Assembly (NCBI GenBank): GCA_003230795.1
Contig: QIGM01000490.1
Location: 1 to 5,851 of the forward strand
DNA length: 5,851 bases
Reading direction: 5' to 3'
Source: a bacterium
GTDB lineage: Bacteria; Bdellovibrionota_C; UBA2361; SZUA-149
Shown: in pieces, positions 1-5,475 of the stretch
Layout: each line of letters begins with the position of its first letter
How positions within the stretch are numbered: position 1 is the stretch's first letter
Made by a program: the position numbers and the translations under genes
The notes under the pieces: generated by a model
What the model was told of the DNA's origin: nothing
The model's input: only the letters and a program-made list of their open reading frames with translations
Databases searched by the model: none

Positions 1-279
1 AAACGGGATGACGCCAAGCAAAAACTGGTACCCGAGAATCTCATCAACTGAATCCTCAGAAGGTGGTGGCGTCAGAACAACCGCACGTGGCGAGGACTTC
101 TTAGCCGAGGGAGAATAGACGCTCTCAGGCTTGGTAGCAGAATCACCCGCGACATACTCCGGCAAACCCATCGGAAAGCACGCAGAAGTGGTGCCCCATA
201 AAAGCAGGCCCCATAGAAGCGGGTTCAGAAAAGCAGTCTGGGAAGTAAGCAGGTAATTTCTGCTCGTTTTTTCTCTCAT
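1..279 (-). CDS. Exported protein or lipoprotein of unknown function, N-terminal part (gene runs off the left edge)
   Basis: The minus strand is open from an ATG at 279-277 to the window edge, giving 93 residues without a stop. An in-frame stop lies about 100 nt upstream and no other ATG lies between, so this start is the natural choice. The N-terminus looks like a secretion signal: basic residues (R2, K4, R7), a hydrophobic core at about residues 20-30 (PLLWGLLLWG), then T-S-A-C with Cys34. TSAC is only a degenerate lipobox because -3 is Thr rather than Leu, so lipid attachment at Cys34 is possible and ordinary signal peptidase I cleavage after Ala33 is the alternative. A Pro/Ser/Lys-rich stretch (about 50-78) follows, like the flexible tether after many lipoprotein anchors, and then a hydrophobic run (GYQFLLGVIPF). 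I do not recognise the family. No strong Shine-Dalgarno site is seen; an AGGGGA lies 16 nt before the ATG, inside a small hairpin at 296-313. Confidence 0.7.
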   Translation of the reverse strand, partial: MREKTSRNYLLTSQTAFLNPLLWGLLLWGTTSACFPMGLPEYVAGDSATKPESVYSPSAKKSSPRAVVLTPPPSEDSVDEILGYQFLLGVIPF

Positions 280-497
280 AAATTCTAGGCAATATTCCCC
301 TGTCCGTAGGGGAGTTAATCGGAATCTACTAACGCTACCACCGCGAGCAGTATTTATCCCATTCTTTGCGATTCAAGCCCACCACAGCATTAGGGAAAAA
401 AGTTTAGCAATTTCTTGGAATTATGGGCATAACAAGAGAACACCTCAGAGCCCAATCGCGTCTTAAGCATGTGTCTTAGGAGCATTGCCGCAGAAAA
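280..497. promoter_or_regulatory. Divergent intergenic region between the exported-protein gene and the SH3b-protein gene
   Basis: These 218 bases separate two divergently transcribed genes and must carry both promoters. The only clear structure is a 6-bp inverted repeat, TCCCCT (296-301) and AGGGGA (308-313), with a 6-nt loop, which would lie in the leader of the minus-strand gene. I could not identify a convincing -35/-10 pair for either gene. AT-rich sequence at about 390-435 is the likeliest promoter area for the plus-strand gene. No coding sequence or RNA gene is seen. Confidence 0.45.
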
Positions 498-1991
498 ATG
501 AGTCAGACGAATCTAGAATCTTCGCGTACCGAACTATCCTCTCTGCTAAAGGGTCTGCGCCCGCTATACCCTCAAGACACCTCCTGGTCTGAGAACATCC
601 TCAAAGACGACCCGAGTAAGGATGACTTCAAGGCTGCCTTAGAGAAGATAGAGTTGGCGCTAGAGAGCGACTCTAAGAATCCAGAACTTAAGCTATGGTG
701 GATCAGGTGCCAACTTGAAGTAGGCACACTACCCTTAGCCGCACTCGCTGCACCGCTTAACGAAATTGCACCAGAAGTCCAAGAGCGACAAGATCTCCAA
801 GCACTCGGGTGCAGTACCTTTGTAAAGGCTGCTATTTCATTTTTCTTTCGAGAGCAACTTCGACTAGGAGTTCACATGCTCCGTCAAGCAAATGAGTTTG
901 TAGACTCTCTCGATTCTTCTCAGGCAAATTTACTACTCACGCAGTCTCGCATCGTTGTGACAGACGAAGTAGAAAACGCTCCCTTACGGAGAGAGGAAAA
1001 GTCTTACCTCTCCGAGCTTGGTGACTTCGCCTCTTTTTTGGATCAAAAACTCACCTCTATCTCCAAGCACTCAAACGGAGCCGCGGATCGACCCGAGCAA
1101 ACAACAAGCACGCGGAGTGCGATTCTAAACTCAAAGAGCATTCTCGATGAAGCGAAAAATAATGACAACGTTTCGGATTTACCAGATTCGAATCTCAAAC
1201 CAGTTTCGCCTGGCAATAGAAAGATAGTCCAAGGTGACACAGGCACAGGATTACGACTCTTCGGTATTTTGTTTTTACTGGGGCTTCTTGGAGTTTTCTT
1301 ATTTGCTTGGAAGTACGTCTTTCACGATCCAGCCCAAGGAACGGTCGTTGAAAGACTTGCGGCTGTAACGCTCGACCTCGAAACCCCACAGCTCATCACT
1401 CCCTCTCCCGAAAGCTTCTCTGGTGCAGGCGGAGACGCTGAGTCGATAATTCTAGATAGTGTGAGCTCTCGACTTGAGAATCTCTCACGTGACCCAAAGG
1501 GCAATAACAAACAGGACCCGGCTAAGAACGAGGTAGACCAAGAAGCGCTCAAACCGGAGAATGGCAATACCCTGCCAAACTCCGATGACGAACTCGTCTC
1601 AATGACGAATCTTCCACCCGCACGAAATGCGATAACAGATAACAATATTCCAGAGATCACCCCCGATCGCTTCGCGAACACTAAGGTCAATGATGTCGGC
1701 ACATCAGGCAGAAAGGCACACGCCGATTCTGGCGGCTCGAACAAGTCCAATAACGCTAGCCAACCTAGCCAGCCAAAAAACCAGACTTTTAATCCGCCGA
1801 AACTCTACCGCACAATCACACCAACCGAAGTACTTTCGGCTCCATCGCTCCTTGCGAAATCCTTGGCACGATTAGAAATAAACACTCCCGTGCACGTTAC
1901 AAAGAAAATGGGCCACTGGTTAGAACTTCGCTCAACGGGAGGTCGAACTGGCTTCATCTATGCCCAAGATGCTTCCCCTGCGATGAAGTAG
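498..1991 (+). CDS. Single-pass membrane protein with C-terminal SH3b domain
   Basis: This 497-residue protein has four zones. Residues 1-190 are mostly helical and charged, with TPR-like spacing at about 43-100 (KAALEKIELALESDSKNPEL) but no clear repeat. Residues 252-272 form one strongly hydrophobic membrane segment, preceded by R241, K242 and R253, suggesting N-in/C-out topology. Residues about 300-435 are Asn/Ser/Pro/Asp-rich and probably disordered. Residues about 436-492 resemble a bacterial SH3 (SH3b) domain, with the pattern VLSAPS..A....L..-NTPVHV..K.GHWLELR...GRTGFIYA. Such domains often bind peptidoglycan peptides or proteins outside the cytoplasm, so a periplasmic sensing or wall-binding role is an inference. 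The ATG is the first start after an in-frame stop (477-479). The nearest AGGAG (478-482) is 15 nt away, unusually far, so initiation may be weak. The gene ends 10 bp from the convergent crotonase gene with no terminator seen. Specific function is unknown. Confidence 0.85.
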   Translation: MSQTNLESSRTELSSLLKGLRPLYPQDTSWSENILKDDPSKDDFKAALEKIELALESDSKNPELKLWWIRCQLEVGTLPLAALAAPLNEIAPEVQERQDLQALGCSTFVKAAISFFFREQLRLGVHMLRQANEFVDSLDSSQANLLLTQSRIVVTDEVENAPLRREEKSYLSELGDFASFLDQKLTSISKHSNGAADRPEQTTSTRSAILNSKSILDEAKNNDNVSDLPDSNLKPVSPGNRKIVQGDTGTGLRLFGILFLLGLLGVFLFAWKYVFHDPAQGTVVERLAAVTLDLETPQLITPSPESFSGAGGDAESIILDSVSSRLENLSRDPKGNNKQDPAKNEVDQEALKPENGNTLPNSDDELVSMTNLPPARNAITDNNIPEITPDRFANTKVNDVGTSGRKAHADSGGSNKSNNASQPSQPKNQTFNPPKLYRTITPTEVLSAPSLLAKSLARLEINTPVHVTKKMGHWLELRSTGGRTGFIYAQDASPAMK

Positions 1992-2001
1992 CGATAGTCA
2001 T

Positions 2002-2751
2002 CTATAAGAAAAATTCTCGAAACTCTTTTCCTTGAAAATTCTCTGCCTGACAATGCGCCTCGCGTTCTAGGCAGGAAAGTAGCTCCGCCTCAGCTTTCTT
2101 CGAGAACGTATTCTTGAGTTGTCTAACTGACTCGGGTGCTGACGTTGCCAACTTTTGAGCGTTGCCGAGAACTGAGTTTTCGAAGTCCTGTTTCTCAAAT
2201 ACGCTATTTACCAATCCTAGAGTCATCGCATCTTCGCCGCTAAAAATGCTACCCGCAAACATGAGCTCAGCCGCGACACCGGGACCGACCAACTTCGGCA
2301 CAAAATACGTTGCTCCCATGCCAGGATGTAATCCTATCTGCACAAAATTAAGTCCTAGCTTTGCCTCCGGCACGACGTAACGAATATCGCATGCGAGAGC
2401 CAAGCAAAGACCTGCCCCAATGGCATGCCCATTGATCGCCGCAATGCTTGGAACTTCCAAATGACGTATACATAGGAAACTCTCATAGAAGGCGAGCATC
2501 GCAGCCTTGTTCTCCTCAAAGCCAAGCTCTAGCTTGGACGACAACATGGAGACATGCCCCCCGGCAGAAAAAGCCCTTCCCTCTCCACTAAGAATCAAGA
2601 CACGGAGATCCTTTCTTAAACGAAGCTCCTCGATGAGCGTCTTAAACTCTGACGCCATTGCATCATCCATCGCGTTCAAAGTGCTCGGAGAGTTCAAGGT
2701 AATCCTACTAATTCCATCGTCTAAGTCGTCTAAGTATACGTTTTCCTTCAT
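2002..2751 (-). CDS. Crotonase-superfamily (enoyl-CoA hydratase/isomerase-like) protein lacking both classical catalytic glutamates
   Basis: At 249 residues this has the normal length of a single-domain crotonase. Family signatures in order: ITLNSPSTLNAMD (17-29), the first oxyanion-hole segment SGEGRAFSAGGH (55-66), the second segment NGHAIGAG (107-114) followed by LALACDIRY (117-125), and LGLNFVQIGLHPGMGAT (132-148). The fold binds acyl-CoA and stabilises an enolate. Aligned by eye to rat enoyl-CoA hydratase, Glu144 corresponds to Cys116 and Glu164 to Phe136, so water addition by the classical mechanism is unlikely. The LHPGMGAT motif suggests a distinct subfamily; isomerase, hydrolase, decarboxylase or another CoA-ester activity is possible. 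The ATG at 2751-2749 follows directly on an in-frame TAG, and the upstream ribosome site is weak (AAGAG, about 13 nt away). The gene is divergent from lexA and convergent with the SH3b gene, so it appears monocistronic. Its physiological substrate cannot be read from the context. Confidence 0.92.
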   Translation of the reverse strand: MKENVYLDDLDDGISRITLNSPSTLNAMDDAMASEFKTLIEELRLRKDLRVLILSGEGRAFSAGGHVSMLSSKLELGFEENKAAMLAFYESFLCIRHLEVPSIAAINGHAIGAGLCLALACDIRYVVPEAKLGLNFVQIGLHPGMGATYFVPKLVGPGVAAELMFAGSIFSGEDAMTLGLVNSVFEKQDFENSVLGNAQKLATSAPESVRQLKNTFSKKAEAELLSCLEREAHCQAENFQGKEFREFFL

Positions 2752-2805
2752 CTAACAAGACTCTTACTTTAAATCGCAAAAAATACTTTCGATAATTTTT
2801 CTATA

Positions 2806-2814
2806 TGCTATCTT
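2806..2814 (+). promoter_or_regulatory. Candidate extended -10 promoter element for lexA
   Basis: TGCTATCTT fits the extended -10 pattern TGn-TATnnT and sits in AT-rich DNA; a poor -35-like TTTCGA lies at 2787-2792 (16-bp spacer). Initiation near 2820 would give a leader of about 125 nt and place the candidate operator and hairpins (2829-2903) just inside the transcript. This comes from sequence inspection only. Confidence 0.35.
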
Positions 2815-2828
2815 CCTACTTACGCGAT

Positions 2829-2876
2829 GGGGCTACCAACCCCGACCCGAGTAGAAATACTCTGGTAGCAATACTC
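2829..2876 (+). promoter_or_regulatory. Structured lexA leader with candidate LexA operator
   Basis: GAGTA-GAAA-TACTC (2849-2862) is a perfect inverted repeat with a 4-nt spacer. It is flanked by GCTACCA (2832-2838) and TGGTAGC (2863-2869), which are also perfectly complementary, so 12 bp can pair around a GAAA tetraloop with a 10-nt bulge (2839-2848) on the 5' side. GGGG (2829-2832) can instead pair with CCCC (2840-2843), which would compete with the outer stem. GTAGAAATACTC (2851-2862) is repeated 14 bp downstream as GTAGCAATACTC (2865-2876). LexA proteins usually repress their own gene through inverted-repeat operators, and AGTA-N4-TACT resembles the xanthomonad-type LexA site, so an operator role is reasonable. 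An RNA-level role is the alternative. A second small hairpin, TAGCC/GGCTA, follows at 2887-2902. Confidence 0.45.
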
Positions 2877-2944
2877 ACGCAAAGGTTAGCCCAGAACGGC
2901 TAGAGCGGAATCAAAAAACAGCGCTACAGCAAAATAGAGGAATC

Positions 2945-3649
2945 ATGGCAGGACGTAAGTCGAAAAATAGCTCAAACACTGATAGCAATACTATCAATGA
3001 GCAGCTTCCAGGGACGAATGCCGCCGGAAGCTTCAAAAGCCATTCCCTTGCTCCTGTACAGCGACAGACTCTCGAATTTCTCATCTCCTTCATCGCAGAC
3101 AAGGGCTACGCCCCTACCTTAAAGGATATCGCCTCATATATCGGCGTGCGTTCACCATCAACAGCCCATTTCCACATGAGTCGTTTAGAAGATAAAGGCT
3201 TTATCAGAAAAGGTGCCGACGGCTCTATTGAACTCGTTGAGCGTGAGGAATATCAGCCTACTCATGGCCCTTGCGCTGTCCCTCTTTTGGGGTTGATTGC
3301 CGCGGGCTCTCCAATTGAGGCAATAGAAGATCCAAACGTAACCGTAGATCTACCCCCTCAATTCTTAAACACCGCCAAGGATATATTCTGCCTACAAGTA
3401 ACAGGCGACTCCATGATCGACGCCCATATCATGGATGGAGACGTTATCGTCTGTGCCCGACAAGAATCTGCAGATAACGGAGAGATTGTTGTCGCACTAC
3501 TTGAAGATGGAACAGCAACTCTTAAGACATTTCGACGATTAAAGGGAGGCAAGGTCATGCTGGTCCCGCACAACAAAGATCATCAACCTATCACTGTAGA
3601 CAACGTTCAAATTCAAGGAACAGTCGTTGGTTTGCTAAGAGAGATGTAA
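2945..3649 (+). CDS. lexA: LexA repressor (SOS response regulator, self-cleaving)
   Basis: LexA represses SOS genes and cuts itself when RecA filaments form on single-stranded DNA. The 234-residue protein has a winged helix-turn-helix at about residues 36-88 (APTLKDIASYIGV, then the recognition-helix region SPSTAHFHMSRLEDKGFI) and an S24-type cleavage domain from about 108. The cleavage site is Ala120-Gly121 (LLGLIAAGSP), the nucleophile is Ser156 in GDSM, and the general base is Lys194 in TLKTF, so the self-cleavage machinery is complete. It is about 30 residues longer than E. coli LexA (202), because of a polar N-terminal tail (about 1-34) rich in Asn, Ser and Thr with several Lys. The next in-frame Met is residue 78, inside the DNA-binding domain, so ATG 2945 must be the start; AGAGGA (2936-2941) lies 3 nt upstream. 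recA follows 61 nt downstream on the same strand. Autoregulation through 2849-2862 is likely but inferred. Confidence 0.97.
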   Translation: MAGRKSKNSSNTDSNTINEQLPGTNAAGSFKSHSLAPVQRQTLEFLISFIADKGYAPTLKDIASYIGVRSPSTAHFHMSRLEDKGFIRKGADGSIELVEREEYQPTHGPCAVPLLGLIAAGSPIEAIEDPNVTVDLPPQFLNTAKDIFCLQVTGDSMIDAHIMDGDVIVCARQESADNGEIVVALLEDGTATLKTFRRLKGGKVMLVPHNKDHQPITVDNVQIQGTVVGLLREM

Positions 3650-3710
3650 GCATTACACTCATGTGTTCCTTGAGAGTTTATTTAGAGTATTCGTCCAATA
3701 AGAGGAAAAA

Positions 3711-4811
3711 ATGAAGAAAAGCATAAAAGTAATCGCTGAAAGCAACAATGCTACGGATCGAGAAAACAATCTCAATGCGGCTCTCGCAAATCTAGAAAAG
3801 AACTTCGGAAAAGGCACTATAATGAGCCTTGCCCCGGGAGCTAAACGCGAACCAGTCGCGGCAATTCCGTCTGGTAGTATTGGGCTCGACATTGCCGTCG
3901 GAATCGGTGGCCTACCAAAAGGCCGAATAATGGAGATCTACGGCCCAGAGTCTTCAGGTAAAACAACTCTCACGCTTCACTTCGCGGCAGAAACCCAACG
4001 CCTCGGCGGAACTGTAGTATTCATCGACGCAGAGCACGCTCTCGATCTTAACTACGCCGCCCGTCTCGGCGTTGACACCGAGAAGCTACTAATAAGTCAG
4101 CCTGACAGCGGCGAACAAGCCTTGGAGATCACTGAAACATTGGTGCGCTCTAACGCAGTTGACCTTGTTATCATCGATTCAGTCGCGGCGCTGACCCCTC
4201 GAGCAGAGCTTGACGGAGAAATGGGAGACTCCCTACCTGGCTTACAAGCTCGCCTTATGAGCCAAGCACTCCGAAAATTGACAGGTGCCGTTTCTAAAAC
4301 AAACACCTCTATCGTTTTCATTAACCAAATCAGAATGAAAATTGGTGTGATGTTCGGATCCCCAGAAACAACAGCCGGAGGAAACGCTCTCAAGTTCTAT
4401 TCTTCTGTTCGTATGGACATACGTCGAATTGGAGCAATTAAAGAACGAGACGAAGTCGTAGGAAACAGAACTAGAATTAAGGTCGTAAAGAACAAGGTCG
4501 CTCCTCCTTTCCGCGAAGCAGAATTCGACATCATGTACAATGAAGGGATCAGTCAAGTTGGAGAGCTTGTAGATTTAGGAGTGAAATTCGGCATCGTAGA
4601 TAAAGCCGGAGCTTGGTACGCCTTTAATGGTGAACGAATCGGCCAAGGAAGAGAAAACTCCAAAGCATTCTTAAAGGAAAACCCTGAAATCCAAGATGAA
4701 ATCCACTCCCTTATTCTCGATAGTGCTGGGATCTCAAACAACCCTACGAAAGTAAAGAATTCCGAGGAAGAAGAGCCAGTTGCACTCAGTGTTGTCGAAG
4801 GCGGAAAGTAA
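3711..4811 (+). CDS. recA: Recombinase RecA
   Basis: RecA is the cytoplasmic ATP-dependent strand-exchange protein and the co-protease that activates LexA. At 366 residues it is close to family length (E. coli 353). Visible features: Walker A GPESSGKT (78-85, Lys84 and Thr85), catalytic Glu108 in IDAEHALD, Walker B DLVIIDS (151-157), loop L1 around [20 protein letters not shown] (166-185), and loop L2 from [20 protein letters not shown] (204-223), with Gln206 matching the E. coli allosteric Gln194. The C-terminal domain ends in an acidic tail with EEEE at about 352-355, as in many RecA proteins where it tempers DNA binding. All key residues are present. The ATG is preceded by AGAGGA (3701-3706). 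The 61-nt gap after lexA contains ACAC-TCAT-GTGT (3655-3666) and a GAGTATT (3685-3691) matching the lexA-leader motif in reverse. Co-transcription with lexA is likely, possibly with an added promoter. A strong terminator follows. Confidence 0.99.
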   Translation: MKKSIKVIAESNNATDRENNLNAALANLEKNFGKGTIMSLAPGAKREPVAAIPSGSIGLDIAVGIGGLPKGRIMEIYGPESSGKTTLTLHFAAETQRLGGTVVFIDAEHALDLNYAARLGVDTEKLLISQPDSGEQALEITETLVRSNAVDLVIIDSVAALTPRAELDGEMGDSLPGLQARLMSQALRKLTGAVSKTNTSIVFINQIRMKIGVMFGSPETTAGGNALKFYSSVRMDIRRIGAIKERDEVVGNRTRIKVVKNKVAPPFREAEFDIMYNEGISQVGELVDLGVKFGIVDKAGAWYAFNGERIGQGRENSKAFLKENPEIQDEIHSLILDSAGISNNPTKVKNSEEEEPVALSVVEGGK

Positions 4812-4852
4812 AACCACTAAAAATCAAAACGCATACCACCACCTCACTTCTC

Positions 4853-4918
4853 ACCCGAAGTTTCGGGTCTTCCTTCTAGGCACAGCTTAGAAGGAAGGTC
4901 TGGAACTTCGGGTTTTTT
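4853..4918 (+). terminator. Rho-independent terminator of recA (29-bp stem)
   Basis: ACCCGAAGTT (4853-4862) pairs with AACTTCGGGT (4904-4913), and CTTCCTTCTA (4869-4878) pairs with TAGAAGGAAG (4888-4897). Every intervening position also pairs once G-U wobbles are allowed (4863/4903, 4865/4901, 4867/4899, 4868/4898, 4879/4887), so 4853-4881 pairs continuously with 4885-4913 around an ACA triloop. T6 (4913-4918) and further T-rich sequence follow. Wobbles as read on the plus strand become A-C mismatches on the minus strand, which indicates selection for plus-strand transcripts. An alternative short hairpin, ACCCGA/TCGGGT (4853-4868), could form first as the transcript emerges. Confidence 0.93.
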
Positions 4919-4954
4919 ATTTTTAAATTTGAACGTTCCTGCGGGAATATTTCG

Positions 4955-5191
4955 TCAGAGGCAGCCCTGAAACGGTGGAGGTATTTGCCAAAAGCCGCGC
5001 ATTGTCTCGGTCCAGCTGTCGGACTTTCATGTAGAGACGGTAGTTGCTTGTTCCGCCTCCGGAGCCCTTCGGTCTCCTACGGCTCCCGGTTTCTGCTTTA
5101 GTCGACGATGGTAAGGAAAGTCCGACAGCTGGACCGAGACAATGCGCTACGTGCTTGCCAATTCCTCGTCCGGAGCACACGCTGCCTCCTG
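4955..5191. repeat. Long inverted repeat: 32-bp perfect arms within an imperfect hairpin of about 237 nt
   Basis: The arm 4997-5028 (starting GCGCATTGTCTCGG) is the exact reverse complement of 5116-5147 (ending CCGAGACAATGCGC), with an 87-nt interior. Outside the perfect core, pairing continues with gaps: TTGCCAA (4985-4991) with TTGCCAA (5155-5161) at 6 of 7 positions, short CCTC and CCG blocks, then GAGGCAG (4958-4964) with CTGCCTC (5182-5188). The interior holds its own hairpin, CCGGAGCC (5059-5066) with GGCTCC-C-GG (5081-5089). The element lies wholly between the recA terminator and the next gene. It could be a structured RNA, a miniature mobile or palindromic element, or the remains of an inverted duplication. 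I do not recognise it as tRNA, tmRNA, SRP RNA, 6S or RNase P RNA. Confidence 0.85.
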
Positions 5192-5475
5192 AAAGAGACG
5201 TCGCCCTGATAACGTGCGGGCCCCGCGAAAATAAATAACCCTTGGAATCATTGCAGTGAAGAATGTCGGATCAGCAGGAGCCTCGACGAAGTTGCGAACC
5301 ATGAAATACTCCCTCAAAACACTAGAGATTACCGGTTAATTTCCGCACGGGTGGTGGTATTCAATCCTATCCGTACAGCTTTCTATGATTTTTCCCGAGT
5401 GCCTCAGTGAGAAATCAAGTGCGCGATTAGCGTAAGGGTGTACCATTACAGATTTGAAAGAGGAGATACTACAAA
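5192..5475. other. Intergenic region upstream of the DUF481 gene
   Basis: No convincing gene is seen here. A small hairpin GCGG-GCC-CCGC lies at about 5217-5227, followed by A/T-rich sequence but no T-tract on the plus strand. GAAATACTC (5303-5311) repeats a 9-mer from the lexA leader. A minus-strand reading frame of 51 codons (5302-5147) with a GAGGGAG ribosome-site-like sequence starts here, and its reality is doubtful. The 3' third holds the promoter candidate and leader for the downstream gene. Confidence 0.5.
5384..5389 (+). promoter_or_regulatory. Candidate -10 box for the DUF481 gene
   Basis: TATGAT matches the TATAAT consensus at five of six positions. A weak -35-like TTCAAT lies at 5360-5365 with an 18-bp spacer. 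Initiation near 5396 would give a leader of about 80 nt before the ATG at 5476. It is a pattern match only. Confidence 0.35.

Noticed and set aside
415..434. A sigma-54 promoter in front of the SH3b gene (TTGG...GC).
   Set aside because: The GG and GC are 8 bases apart rather than the required 10.
1322..1750. A 142-codon minus-strand open frame inside the SH3b-protein gene.
   Set aside because: It lies entirely antisense to a protein with clear domain structure, has Ser/Arg-rich composition typical of a shadow frame, and shows no recognisable motif.
1981..2010. A shared terminator in the 10-bp convergent gap.
   Set aside because: Only a 5-bp GATGA/TCATC pairing with an 11-nt loop is present, without a T-tract.
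2821..2905. The lexA leader as a known riboswitch, for example cyclic di-GMP type because of CACGCAAAGG.
   Set aside because: Only a short stretch looks similar; the tetraloop-receptor and remaining conserved positions are not present.
4097..4556. Open frames antisense to recA.
   Set aside because: They mirror the highly conserved recA coding sequence and have no independent support.
5111..5130. GGAAAGTCCG resembles the conserved P4 segment of RNase P RNA.
   Set aside because: It lies in a perfect inverted-repeat arm, and the partner conserved segments of RNase P RNA (such as ACAGAA with its context) are not in order downstream.
4997..5147. An integron attC site.
   Set aside because: attC arms are imperfect and bounded by RYYYAAC/GTTRRRY cores; this has perfect 32-bp arms, no such cores and no cassette context.
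4985..5161. TTGCCAA as a 7-bp direct repeat flanking the perfect inverted repeat, suggesting a target-site duplication.
   Set aside because: TTGCCAA is nearly palindromic, so the same bases are explained as continuing imperfect stem, and the sequences just inside the two copies do not match as terminal inverted repeats.
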